A stretch of DNA of 64,000 nt from CAWCDJ01 sp963836015. GTDB taxonomy: Bacteria > Acidobacteriota > Terriglobia > Bryobacterales > Bryobacteraceae. The notes under the pieces were generated by a model. That model was not told where the DNA came from, searched no databases, and worked only from the letters and a program-made list of their open reading frames with translations. The first letter of the stretch is position 1; each line of letters opens with the position of its first letter. The stretch covers positions 2,232,001-2,296,000 of the forward strand of contig CAWIIF010000015.1 in assembly GCA_963836015.1 (NCBI GenBank), written 5' to 3'. Position numbers and translations under genes: made by a program. Below, piece by piece: positions 36,355 to 45,988 of the stretch.

Positions 36355-37129
36355 ATGATTTTTGCCGACGCGCAGTTGGCGCGGCGCCTCGAAGCCGCTG
36401 AAGCGGCCAACGCCCGCGGCTGCAGCGTGAGGGACGGGGCGGCGGTGCTTGAGATCGCGGGCGGCATCGCGATTTTCATGGGAGTCGATTCGCCTCTCAG
36501 CCAGGCCGTGGGCATCGGGCTGAATGGACCGGTGAGCCCCTCCGAAATCGGACAGATGGAGTCCTTTTTCCGCAGCCGCGGTGCTCGCGTTTCGATCGAT
36601 TTGTGCCCGCTTGCCGAGCCCGGCCTGCTGCCGGTCCTCGCCGATCGCGGCTACCGCCCGACGGAATTCAACAACGTGCTGGTGAAGAGCCTCGCCGGTG
36701 CTCCGGCAGTTCTGACGCCGCGCGTCCGCCGCGCTGCCACGGAGGAGCAGGAGCGCTGGTCCCATACGGTCGGCTGGGGGTTTTTCGACCGGCCCGAGCT
36801 CACCGGAGCGGAGATGGACATCGGCCGCTCGGTCTTCGCCATGCCCGGGCGCGCTGTGCTACCTGGCCGTGACAGACTCCGGCGACCCGGTTGGCGGAGC
36901 GGCCGCCGCGATCCGCAGCGGGCTCGCCACCTTGTTTGCCGACAGCACCATCCCCGGCTTCCGCCGCTGCGGCCTCCACCGCGAACTGATCGCCGCCCGA
37001 CTGAACGAAGCCATCGCGCAAGGGTGCGATGCCGCCACCGCTGCCACCCTCCCGGGGAGCGCCTCTCAGCGCAATTACGAGCGGATGGGCTTCGAGGTTG
37101 TCTACACGAAGATCACGCTCGTGGCCTGA
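36355..37129 (+). CDS. GNAT-family acetyltransferase, frameshifted
   Basis: ATG 36355 has a strong GGAGGAAG site and is followed by MIFADAQLARRLEAAEAANA. The first part reads as one frame to about 36848 (EMDIGRSVFAMPG). The second part continues one base over (CYLAVTDSGDPVGGAAAAIR, LATLFADSTIPGFRRCGLH) and ends RNYERMGFEVVYTKITLVA at 37129, a typical GNAT end with the acetyl-CoA-loop region and the N-Y-E-R-M-G-F helix. I treat it as one gene with a 1-base insertion. The N-terminal half is less conserved, and the substrate is unknown. Confidence 0.8.
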
Positions 37130-37174
37130 GAAATTTTTGAGAGATCGGGAGCGTTCCATGCACTACCCACTCTC

Positions 37175-38972
37175 GTGCGGCTCGACCAGTGGTTGTCAAT
37201 CTGTCTGGTCCCCCTGGCGCTCTGGATCCTGCTCAGCGGGCTGGACGATCTGTTCATCAGCCTGGTATCCCTCGTCCTCCACAGGGAGCGGCTCCCGCGG
37301 CCGGCGGACTCGGACCTGGAACACACGCCCGAGCGCCGGATCGCTCTCTTTGTGCCCCTGTGGCACGAGCACGGCGTCATCGGCCGCATGCTCGAGCGCA
37401 ATTTCTCCGTCATCCATTACGAGAACTACGAAGTCTTCGCCGGCGTCTACCCCAACGACCCCCTCACCTGCGATGCCGTCTCCGAGGCTGCCCGCCGGCA
37501 TCGGCGCGTCCACCCGGTGGTGTGTCCGCACGCCGGCCCCACCTCCAAGGGCGACTGCCTCAACTGGATCTATCGCGGCATGGAAGAGTACGAGCGCCTC
37601 CACGGCGTCCGGTTCGATGTGGTGGTCACCCACGATGCCGAAGACCTCATCCACCCGCAATCGCTCCGCTACATCAACTGCCTTTCCCGCGAATATCAGA
37701 TGGTGCAGATCCCGGTTTTGCCCCTGCCGACCGGCCTGCGGGAATTGACCCACGGCCTGTACTGCGACGAGTTTGCCGAATACCAGTCCAAAGACATCCC
37801 GGTCCGCCAGTTCCTGGGCGGATTTCTGCCTTCGAACGGCGTTGGCACGGGTTTCGATCGGGGTGTCCTGGGCCGCCTGGCGGTCGATCGCGGCGGGCAG
37901 GTCTTCGACCCCGCCTGCCTCACCGAAGACTACGAAAACGGCTATCGCCTGCACGCCCTGGGCTGCCGCCAGACCTTTGTCCCGCTGCGCTTCGATTCCA
38001 CCGTTCTCACTGCCACCCGCGAGTATTTCCCCCGGACTTTTCGCCGGGCGGTCCGCCAGCGCAGCCGCTGGGTAACCGGTATCGTGCTCCAGGGATGGCA
38101 GTTGCACGGATGGCGCGCTCCCCGCCGCCAACTCTATTGGTTCTGGCGCGACCGCAAGGGCCTGATCGGCAACCTGCTGGCTCCGTTCGCCAACTTTCTG
38201 CTGCTGGCCGGAATCACGCTCAAGGCCCCCGAGCTTGCCGCCCTGGGCGCTGGCGCTCTGTGGCGTCAATCTCGGCATCTCCGTGTTTCAGGCGTCCCTG
38301 CGCGCCGCGTACGCCGCCCGCATTTACGGCTGGCGGTTCGCCTCGGGTGTCCCCGTCCGGCTCTTCTGGGGGAACCTGGTCAACTTCTGCGCCACCGTGG
38401 AGGCCGTCCGCCAGTTCACCGCCGCTCGGTGGCAGGGCCGCCGCCTGGCTTGGCGGAAGACCGAGCACGTGTACCCTCCGGGCCACTCTGCTGCATATGG
38501 ACGAAGGCGGCTGGGAGAGATTCTCGTCCACCTTCGCTATATCTCGACGGGCGAACTGGAAATGGCTGCGGAGGGCTGCCCAGCCGACATGAGAATTGGT
38601 GAATATCTTGTTCTGAATCATCAAGTTGAGCTTGAAAATCTCTACCAAGCCTTGAGCATCCAGGCGGGGCTGCCATTAGGGAGTCCGCCGGCTTCCGAGT
38701 TCAGCCTCCCGGCAACGCGCTTATTGCCCGCGGACATGGTGCGCCGCCGGAAGGTCATACCTTACCGGGTGTCCAGAGGCCAGATGCACCTGGTGACTCC
38801 GGAATTGCCCTCCGAGGCGGTGATTGCCGAGCTGGCCGGACATTCGCCGCTCGAACCGAGATTCCGCCTGGTGCGTCCGGAGGAGTTCGAACGCCTGATG
38901 TGTCTCTATCTCCCGGCTGAACCCTACCAGCCGGCGGTTGCGAGCGGGGCGACCGTACGGTCCAGTTCCTGA
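37175..38972 (+). CDS. NfrB-like glycosyltransferase with C-terminal MshEN (c-di-GMP) domain, frameshifted
   Basis: GTG 37175 opens into a membrane helix (ICLVPLALWILLSGLDDLF). The GT2-type domain has the processive-synthase landmarks DAED (VVVTHDAEDLIHP), TEDYENGYRL and Q-R-S-R-W. More membrane helices follow (LLAPFANFLLLAGITL). At about 38240 the frame changes by one base. The continuation (LPPWALALCGVNLGISVF, WGNLVNFCATVEAVRQF) runs into a MshEN-type domain: RRRLGEILVHLRYISTGELE and MRIGEYLVLNHQVELENLYQ. This is the NfrB layout; E. coli NfrB is a c-di-GMP-activated glycosyltransferase making a secreted glycan. I infer one gene of about 598 codons with an indel. Its end overlaps the opposite gene by 49 bp. 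Confidence 0.82.
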
Positions 38973-39841
38973 TCCGTCCACCCGGCGACCCGCACATCGC
39001 GATGCAAGCTCCAGCGCTCCACATGCGTCAGCGATTCCCCGGGCGGCAGGAGTACGAGCGGCCCGAGCGTTTCCAACTCCAGGAAATCGGCGTTCGTAAA
39101 CGTCTCGAAGGAGCAACCCAGATCGGGGTAGTCCGACGGACGGCCGTTCGCTTCACAGCGTTTTACGAAGAGTTCGCCGTTGAGCAGGTACGCGCCCCAT
39201 GTCTTTTGGTGGAAGCTGCCCAACTTTTGGGGTGTGGGGTTGCCCGGGTCCTGCAGCAGGACCAGGTACTTCTCGAGCAGACGCCACCGCGGATCGTTGA
39301 GGCTGGTGAAGGCCCACATCACCAGCGGGTTGGTGGGAGCGAGGATCTCGGGGTGAGTGCCGCGCGGGGGAAAACCGTGGATCCCGGCGCCCCCCGGCGC
39401 CATCATCGTGAGAGCCCAAGGCGCGGCGATGCAGGGCTTACCGCCGCGATTGCGGACGCTGTGATGCACCGTGACCCCGGTGCCGGCGGGGTCCATCTCG
39501 ATGGAGAGCCGCTTTTCGAAGCCGGTCAACTCCTCGACCGGCTGAGTTGCCTCGAGCACATCGCCGCGCACCTCGATGTGCACGGGACCGTTGTCCGGGG
39601 CGTAAGTCCGGACAGGATCTTCGGGCGCCACCCAGATCCGGTGGCCGCCGCGCAGCTGCCACTCAGGCTCTCCCGATTTGCCGAGGCCCGCCTCGAACTC
39701 CTTGAAAAAGTTCTGCCCGTTGGCAAAACCGTAGCGCATGATTCGCGGGCCGATGTCGCCGGTGACGACCGCTTCCACTTCGCCGTTGGTAATGCGATAG
39801 CAGTTCGGCCATCCCTTATAGTTGATTTTTTCGGTCACCAA
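38924..39841 (-). CDS. DUF4380 / galactose-mutarotase-like protein
   Basis: 305 residues with a beta-sandwich pattern of the aldose-epimerase superfamily: NYKGWPNCYRITNGEVEAVV, DIGPRIMRYGFANGQNFF, GGHRIWVAPEDP, SIEMDPAGTGVTVHHSVRNR, PWALTMMAPGG. This matches DUF4380 proteins, which are sugar-binding mutarotase relatives without shown activity. No signal peptide is evident. It sits next to a sugar permease on the same strand (8 bp to its nominal stop), so a role in sugar intake is plausible. Confidence 0.82.
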   Translation of the reverse strand: MVTEKINYKGWPNCYRITNGEVEAVVTGDIGPRIMRYGFANGQNFFKEFEAGLGKSGEPEWQLRGGHRIWVAPEDPVRTYAPDNGPVHIEVRGDVLEATQPVEELTGFEKRLSIEMDPAGTGVTVHHSVRNRGGKPCIAAPWALTMMAPGGAGIHGFPPRGTHPEILAPTNPLVMWAFTSLNDPRWRLLEKYLVLLQDPGNPTPQKLGSFHQKTWGAYLLNGELFVKRCEANGRPSDYPDLGCSFETFTNADFLELETLGPLVLLPPGESLTHVERWSLHRDVRVAGWTDQELDRTVAPLATAGW

Positions 39842-39860
39842 GGGTTAGATTAGCGCGCTT

Positions 39861-40851
39861 TCAAAGCGTCGCCGTGCCGATCAGCACCAATCCAATGGTG
39901 TACCCCGCGAGCATCAACGCCAGGTACTTCGAGGTTCCCGCCGGAGCCGACGCGGAACTCGTGCCAGATCACCAGACCCCACAGGGCGGCAACCAGGGTG
40001 GCTCCCTGGCCCAGGGCGTACGAGATCGCCGGTCCCGCTACCCCGGAGGCGATCACGTTCAGGCTCAGTGCCAGCATCCAGATGCATCCGCCCAGAATGC
40101 CGAGCAGGTGCAGCCGCGCGCTGCCCCGGAAATAGTCCGCGTACGTGACCCGGCCTGCCTTCATGAACACCGTATTCCAGGCCAGGTTGCTCACCAGCAC
40201 GCCCGCTCCGAAGAATACCAGCGCCGCATAAGGCGTGAGCGTTCCCGCCGCGATGTTCCGGAAATCCGGCGAGATGGACCGTATCAACTGCGGATAGAAC
40301 GAACCCATGAGACAGCCGGCGACCGCGGAGAAGATCAGGCCGCGCAGCGGATTCCTCCCGCCGCTTCGAGGCAGGCGCCGGTGCGCCGTCCCGGAGAGAA
40401 TCATCGCCAGCACGATCAACGCAACCCCGGCGAACAGGAGCACCGGATTGCCCTTGGGTGTCGCCAGGTAGCTCTCCACGGTTCCGATCACGAGCGCCAG
40501 CCCGACACCTACCGGGAACGCCACCGACATCCCCGCGGCGTCGATCCCCACCACCAGCAGAATATTCGACAGGTTGAACAGGGCGCCGCTGAGCAGGGCC
40601 GGCCAGATATATCCGGAAGCCGCCGAGCGCATATTGGCGAGGGTGCCGGCGCCCTCGCTTCCAGTCGTGCCGAGCGAGAAAGCGAAGATCAGGCCAAACA
40701 GGAATACGCCGATCGCGTAATCCCAGTAGAAAAGCTCGAACGGCCACTTCTCCTTGCCGGCGAGTTTCTGGGTATTCGCCCAGGAACCCCAACCGAGCAT
40801 GGTGATGACGCAGAATACGATCGCGACCGGCAGGCTGTCGACGACAAACAT
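39861..40851 (-). CDS. GRP/RhaT-like sugar permease (DMT superfamily), frameshifted at the end
   Basis: Ten membrane segments of the DMT superfamily (VAIVFCVITMLGWGSWANTQ, FELFYWDYAIGVFLFGLIFA, GALFNLSNILLVVGIDAAGM). GRP or RhaT-type permeases import sugars by proton coupling. The frame as given ends GSGGNLEVPGVDARG...ALKAR at 39850. One base earlier (about 39951) the other frame gives SAPAGTSKYLALMLAG-YTIGLVLIGTATL and stops at 39861. That is the family's last membrane helix, so I treat the change as an indel. Neighbouring DUF4380, cupin and rhamnulokinase genes suggest a deoxy-hexose or uronate substrate. Confidence 0.78.
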
Positions 40852-40878
40852 GGTCTGGTGTCTCCCGATGAAGAGACT

Positions 40879-41373
40879 TCAGAATAGTCCAGAGACCGGA
40901 GGGACACAAGCCAGCAGCCGCTCCAGGTAGGCCGCCGTGCCTGGCTCGCCTTCGCGCGGAGCCCATGGAGCGAAATCCTTATCGGTAGTCGGCGTATACG
41001 GACCGGGCTTCACTTCGTAGCACACGGCCTCGGGCGAGAGCACGGCGAGCGTGTGCCACACGCCCGCCGCAACGTCGATACCGGGCTGTTCGCCGCCCAG
41101 CACATACGTGCCGGTGACTTTGCCCGTATCGTCGAAGGTGAAGAAGGCGATCGCCCCCGAAAGGACCACGAAGGCTTCCGGCTTCGGCGGCGTCGTGTGA
41201 CGGTGCGGAGCGATGTATGTGCCGCGCATCATCACGTTGAGGAATCGGTGCGGGTTTTCCTCCATCGTGGAGTGAAAGTTGTGATTGGTTCGCAGCCGCG
41301 GCGACTGCCGCGCCCGTTCGATCAGCGATTCGAAAAGTTGCGAGTTCAGTAGCTGGACTTGCGGTTCCGGCAT
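40879..41373 (-). CDS. WbuC-family cupin protein
   Basis: 164 residues. The sequence has the WbuC-type features RLRTNHNFHSTMEENPHRFL, the cupin metal site H-R-H (TYIAPHRHTTPPKPEAFVVL) with a Glu, and a later His in GVWHTLAVLSPEAVCYEVKPGPY. WbuC-type cupins are found in O-antigen or polysaccharide gene clusters with unproven enzyme activity. The DMT sugar permease lies just downstream on the same strand. Confidence 0.87.
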   Translation of the reverse strand: MPEPQVQLLNSQLFESLIERARQSPRLRTNHNFHSTMEENPHRFLNVMMRGTYIAPHRHTTPPKPEAFVVLSGAIAFFTFDDTGKVTGTYVLGGEQPGIDVAAGVWHTLAVLSPEAVCYEVKPGPYTPTTDKDFAPWAPREGEPGTAAYLERLLACVPPVSGLF

Positions 41374-41379
41374 GCGGCG

Positions 41380-41730
41380 TCAGGAGGCCATTTCCAGCCT
41401 ACCATGGTCGTCGCAATGGCCCCCGTGCGGGTGGTGCAGGTGCCCGTTCACCAGGTAATCCTCGTGGTTGCCGTGCGGCACGCGCTCATGTCCGCAGTTC
41501 GGTCCGTGAACGTGGGAGCCGCACTTTTGCTCCGGCGTGCAGCGCTCGGGGAATGCGGACCCCACGCTCAGCCGGTGATCGTCCACATGGTCGCCGTGAG
41601 TGTAGTGCATGTGACCGTCGTGAAGATAGTCGGTATGCCCGTCATGCTTGACCGCGGTGTGTCCGCAATTCGGACCGTGCTGATGAGTATGCCCCTCGTG
41701 GTGGGCGCAGGCTGCTGCTGGGTTAGCCAT
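41380..41730 (-). CDS. Histidine-rich duplicated metal-binding protein
   Basis: The start at ATG 41730 has an AGGAGAA site (an in-frame ATG at 41751 is possible). The 116-residue protein has 25 His and five Cys after the first residues. Two tandem copies of about 35 residues are visible (18-52 and 75-109): each has H-G-P-N-C-G-H, then D-Y-L, then G-H-x-H-x2-H-G, then D-D-H. Between them lies ERCTPEQKC. There is no signal peptide or membrane helix. It is likely a cytosolic metal (Zn, Ni or Cu) store or scavenger; some database names for such His-rich proteins are misleading. The gene overlaps no other and lies 6 bp upstream of the cupin gene. Confidence 0.8.
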   Translation of the reverse strand: MANPAAACAHHEGHTHQHGPNCGHTAVKHDGHTDYLHDGHMHYTHGDHVDDHRLSVGSAFPERCTPEQKCGSHVHGPNCGHERVPHGNHEDYLVNGHLHHPHGGHCDDHGRLEMAS

Positions 41731-41826
41731 GGATGTGTTCTCCTGTTGCATGATCGTCCGCCCGCTCCGCTCCGTCAATCTCCGATTGTTTCTCGAAACA
41801 CCGCGGCGGCGGCGTAAACGAGTGCC

Positions 41827-43312
41827 ATGATACGCTGGTTCCCCATGAGGGTCTTCCGCGGCGTTCTCCTCTTCCTGTGCTGTGTGTTGTTTGCCACCGA
41901 GCCGAACGATGCGACCCGCCGTTGGTGGTCGCACGTACAGGCGCTGGCCAATGACGGAATGGAAGGACGCGAAACCGGCACCCAGGCCTACCGTAACGCC
42001 GCGCGCTACGTCGTCACACAGTTCGAACGCGCCGGTCTGAAGCCGGCCGGCGAGAAGGGATACTACCAGACCGTGCCGATGCACGAGGTCCGCTTGCTCA
42101 CCGATCAGTCCCGGGCGGAACTGGTGCGCGGAGATACCGTACGGAAACTCGAATGGCTGCGGCAGATCGTAGCGCCGGCACGCCCCGGATTGCCGGAGAG
42201 CCTGGATGCGGCCCTCGTCTTCGCAGGCTCCGATCCGAGCGCCAGAGGCCTGGAGGGCAAGATCCTGGTGCGTTTGGGAACTCCCAGCCCGTCAGGCCGG
42301 GAATCGCGCGCCCGCGGGCGTGGCCGCCATCCTCACGATCGATGCCACCACCGGCCCCGAGCCTCCCCGGTGGCCGGCCGCCTATGCCAAGACCGTGACA
42401 CTCGCGGGCACTCAGGCGCCCTCCGGCGCGACGCTCGCCTTGCGCTTCAATCCCGCCTTCGCCGATCTCCTGTTCGAAGGCTCCGGCCACACCTACGGCG
42501 AGATGGCTGCCCTGGCCGCGGAGGGCAAGCCGCTGCCGCGCTTCGATCTGCCTTCCCGGCTCCGCCTGCAGTTTCGGACCGCCGGCCGCGATCTCGAATC
42601 CGACAACGTCCTGGCGGTGCTGCCCGGCAGCGACCCCGCGTTGGCCGGCGAATACGTCGTCGTTTCCGCGCACCTCGACGGCTACGGCTTCGGCGAACCC
42701 TGGAATGGCGACCGCATCTACAACGGCGCCTTCGACGATGCGGCTTACGTCGCGACTCTGATCGACATGGCCGAGCGGCTGCACGAATCCGGCACGAAAC
42801 TCAAGCGGTCGCTCCTGTTCGCGGTCGTGACTGGCGAGGAGAAGGGACTCCTCGGCTCGCGCTACTTCGCGCAGCATCCCACCATCGCCAAGGAGAAGCT
42901 GGTGGCCGACATCAACCTCGATCAGCTCCGCCCGATCTTCCCGCTCACCATCCTGACCACGCTGGCGCTCGACCAATCCACGCTGGGCGATACCGTGAAG
43001 CAGGTCGCCGGCACTATGGGAATCCGCATTCAGCCCGACCCGGAGCCGGAGCGCAACCTGCTGCGCCGCTCCGATCATTACAGCTTCATGCAGATCGGCG
43101 TGCCGGCGGTCGGTTTCATCTTCGGTTATGAAAACGGTTCATCGGATGAGGCGGTGTATCGCCGTTGGTACAAGGAGCGCTATCACAGTCCGGCCGACGA
43201 TCTCAATCAGCCGTGGGACCCGCCCGCCGCCGCGAAGTTCAACGACTTCTTCAACCGGATGGTCGAGACCGTCGCCAATGCCAGCGTGCGGCCGGCCTGG
43301 ACGAACCAATAG
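41827..43312 (+). CDS. M28-family metallopeptidase, frameshifted
   Basis: ATG 41827 leads into a signal peptide (FRGVLLFLCCVLFA) and an M28 protein of about 495 codons if one base is discounted near 42288. The first frame covers WWSHVQALANDGMEGRETGT to GKILVRLGTPSP, and the next (+1) frame covers AGVAAILTIDA to the end. The two-zinc site is intact: His in VVVSAHLDG, Asp in NGAFDDAAYV, Glu-Glu in VVTGEEKGLLGSR, Asp in ADINLDQ and His in RSDHYSFMQIGVPAVGF. It hydrolyses N-terminal residues of peptides in the periplasm. The indel leaves both parts full length, so an assembly error is likely. Confidence 0.87.
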
Positions 43313-43317
43313 GGCCT

Positions 43318-44763
43318 TTATCCCACGATCTTCCGATACTTTTCGTAGCCTCGCTCCCATTCCACGCTCGGCCGCGGCTCCACCGTGACCGGCGGGAACG
43401 ATCGCCGCACCACGGCGCGAATCTCGTCGAGCCCGCTGAGTTCGCCGGCCCCCATCGCCTGCACCAGGATGTTGCCGATCGCGGTCCCCTCGCTCGGCCC
43501 CGCCACCACGCGCCGGCCCGTGCAGTCCGCCACGAACTGGTTCAGCACCATATTCTTCGAGCCGCCGCCCACGATGTGGATTACGTCGACCTGGCGGTTC
43601 GACAGTTTCTCCATGCCTTCGAGCACGTGGCGGTAGCGCATCGCCAGGCTCTCCAGGATGGATCGCGCGTACTCCGCATGGTTGGCCGGCGGCTCTTGCC
43701 CCGTCTGGCGGCAATGCTCGGCGATCTTCGACGGCATCTCCCCGGGCTCCAGAAAGACGTCGGGATCGAGCGCCGCGCGGAACGGCTCCGCTTCCGCCGC
43801 CATGCGCGCCAGCTCTTCGTAGGTGTATTCGGAGCCCGCCTGGCTCCACGCCCGCCGGCACTCCTGCAGAATCCACAGCCCCGCGATGTTTTTCAGCAGC
43901 CGGATCTTGCGCTCCACCCCGACCTCGTTGGTGACATTCAGCGCCTGCGCCTGCTCGTTCATGATGGGCCGGTCCAGCTCCAGGCCCAGCAGCGACCACG
44001 TCCCCGAGCTGATATAGCACCAGTGCTCGTGGCGCTCGGCCGGTACCGCAGCCACCGCCGCCGCTGTATCGTGGCCGGCGGTTGCATACACCGGGGCATG
44101 CGGAGCCTCTAGCATCTTTCCCAGCCGCGTTCCGGGCGGCACCAACGGACACAAAATCTCGCCGGGCAGATCCAGCCGCTTCAGCAGCTCGGTGGCCCAG
44201 GCCATCTCGGACGGGCTGAAGAACTCGGTCGTGCTGGCAATGGTGGTCTCCGATTTGGCCACGCCCGTGAGCCAGTAGTTAAACAGGTCGGGGATGTTCA
44301 GCAGGCGCGTAGCGCCGTCGAGCGCCGGGTCTTTCGACAGCTTCATGGCATACAACTGCACGAGCGAGTTGATCTGCATGTGCTGGATGCCCGTGTACGC
44401 GAATACCTCTTCGGGCGGCACCACCAGGAACAGCTTCTCCATGGCCGCGTGATTGCGGGGATCGCGGTAGTGCCTGGGCCTTTCGATCAGCGCGCCGTTG
44501 GCCGCCAGCAGCGCAATATCCACGCCCCATGTATCGACGCCCACTCCATCGAGCGCCAGTTTCCGGTCCTTCGACGCAATGGAAATGCCCTTCTCGATCT
44601 CCTTCCACAGTTGCTTGGTATCCCAGAACAGCGCCTCGCCTTCCCGCACCGGCGTGTTCGGAAAGCGATGCAGTTCGTCGACCGTCAGATGCCCGGCGCG
44701 AAGTGTTCCCACAATGGCGCGCCCGCTCTCGGCGCCCAGATCGATGGCCAGGTAATGTCCCAT
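43318..44763 (-). CDS. rhaB: Rhamnulokinase-type FGGY kinase
   Basis: 481 residues. FGGY fold with the N-terminal phosphate loop (AIDLGAESGRAIVGTL), the substrate-binding region GVGVDTWGVDIALLA (typical of L-rhamnulokinase), and the C-terminal ADENOSINE motif area IVGGGSKNMVLNQFVADCTG. L-rhamnulose + ATP gives L-rhamnulose 1-phosphate. No rhaA or rhaD is nearby, but a GRP/RhaT-like permease and a mutarotase-like gene lie 3 kb away on the same strand. The gene points away from the HAD phosphatase. Confidence 0.93.
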   Translation of the reverse strand: MGHYLAIDLGAESGRAIVGTLRAGHLTVDELHRFPNTPVREGEALFWDTKQLWKEIEKGISIASKDRKLALDGVGVDTWGVDIALLAANGALIERPRHYRDPRNHAAMEKLFLVVPPEEVFAYTGIQHMQINSLVQLYAMKLSKDPALDGATRLLNIPDLFNYWLTGVAKSETTIASTTEFFSPSEMAWATELLKRLDLPGEILCPLVPPGTRLGKMLEAPHAPVYATAGHDTAAAVAAVPAERHEHWCYISSGTWSLLGLELDRPIMNEQAQALNVTNEVGVERKIRLLKNIAGLWILQECRRAWSQAGSEYTYEELARMAAEAEPFRAALDPDVFLEPGEMPSKIAEHCRQTGQEPPANHAEYARSILESLAMRYRHVLEGMEKLSNRQVDVIHIVGGGSKNMVLNQFVADCTGRRVVAGPSEGTAIGNILVQAMGAGELSGLDEIRAVVRRSFPPVTVEPRPSVEWERGYEKYRKIVG

Positions 44764-44810
44764 AGAAGGATATGATAACGGGCAGACGCTCTCGAAGGAG
44801 ACGAAGCCCG

Positions 44811-45503
44811 ATGAGTTCCGAGCCGCAGCCGGTTTCCGGCGCCCCCGCCTTCCTGTTCGACCTCGACGGCACCCTGGTGGACAGCGTCTACCAGCATGTG
44901 CTGGCGTGGCGTGACGCGCTGGAGCGCGCCGGCCTGCCGCTGGCGGTGTGGCGCATCCACCGCCGGATCGGGATGAGCGGAGGACTGTTCGTCAACGCGC
45001 TGGCCCGCGAGACCGGCCGCGCCCTCGGCCCGGAGCAGGTCGCCGACGTCCAGCGCTGGCACGGCGAAGCCTTCCGCCGGTACTCGGCGCAGGTGCGTCC
45101 TCTCCCCGGCGCGAGGGAACTGCTCGCGTATCTGGCAAGCGTCGGGGTCCCGCACGCAATCGCCACCAGCGGCTACGCCGAGAGCGCCGGTCCGTCGCTC
45201 GCAACGCTCGGGATCGGTCCCGGCTTCCCGGTGGTGACTCGCGACCAGGTCGCCCATGCCAAACCGGACCCCGACCTGTTTCTCGCCGCGGCCGGCCGCC
45301 TGCAGGTGCCCATCGAGCATTCCGTGGTGGTCGGCGACAGCATCTGGGATCTCCTCGCTGCGAGGCGGGCGCGGGCTCTCGGAATCGGCCTGATGTCCGG
45401 AGGCTACGGCGAAGAGGAGCTGGAACGTGCGGGAGCGTACCGAGTCTACCAGGATCCCGCTGATCTTCTGGCGCATCTCGACGAAATCGGCGTCAGGATC
45501 TGA
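44811..45503 (+). CDS. HAD-superfamily phosphatase
   Basis: 230 residues from ATG 44811 (GAAGGAG upstream). HAD motif I is F-D17-L-D19-G-T-L-V-D-S, motif II Thr/Ser in AIATSGYAES, motif III Lys in AHAKPDPDLFL and motif IV in VVVGDSIWDLLAARRA. The helical cap type (C1) resembles phosphoglycolate or beta-phosphoglucomutase-like enzymes. Substrate is a small phosphate ester, unknown. It precedes DUF4126 by 16 bp on the same strand. Confidence 0.92.
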   Translation: MSSEPQPVSGAPAFLFDLDGTLVDSVYQHVLAWRDALERAGLPLAVWRIHRRIGMSGGLFVNALARETGRALGPEQVADVQRWHGEAFRRYSAQVRPLPGARELLAYLASVGVPHAIATSGYAESAGPSLATLGIGPGFPVVTRDQVAHAKPDPDLFLAAAGRLQVPIEHSVVVGDSIWDLLAARRARALGIGLMSGGYGEEELERAGAYRVYQDPADLLAHLDEIGVRI

Positions 45504-45519
45504 TGAAATCGGAGGATCT

Positions 45520-45988
45520 ATGTCTGTGTACGTTCTGGCGTTTCTGATCGGCGTGGTGGCCGGCCTGCGATCGATGACCGCGCCGGCCGTCGTCAGTTGG
45601 GCGGCCCGGCTCGGGTGGCTACATCTGGAAGGCTCCCCGCTGGCATTTCTGGGTGCCGCTGTTACGCCGTACATTCTGAGTGTGCTGGCGATCGGCGAGC
45701 TGATCAATGACAAGCTGCCGAAAACTCCCAGCCGGAAGAGCGCCGGTGCCCTTCGCGGCCCGGGTAGTGATGGGCGCGTTGTGCGGAGCGGCGCTGGGCG
45801 CGCCGAGCCAGGCGCTCATCGGAGGCATCGTCGCGGGGGTGCTCGGCGCGGTCGCTGGGACAATGGGCGGCTACGAGGCCCGCACGCGGCTGGTGAAGGC
45901 AACCGGAGGCAAAGACCTTCCGATCGCCCTGATCGAGGACGCCATCGCGGTCGGCGGAGCATTCTGGATCGTCTCTCAATTCTCATGA
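45520..45988 (+). CDS. DUF4126 membrane protein, frameshifted
   Basis: ATG 45520 follows a GGAGGAT site. The first frame reads YVLAFLIGVVAGLRSMTAPA and AVTPYILSVLAIGELINDKL-PKTPSR. At about 45740 it changes frame, and PFAARVVMGALCGAALGAPSQ and GGIVAGVLGAVAGTMGGYEAR follow, ending GGAFWIVSQFS at 45988. These are the conserved helices of DUF4126, about 156 codons in total. A single reading frame that instead runs from here into the flavoprotein is an accident of the indel. Its stop overlaps the next ATG (ATGA). Confidence 0.85.
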
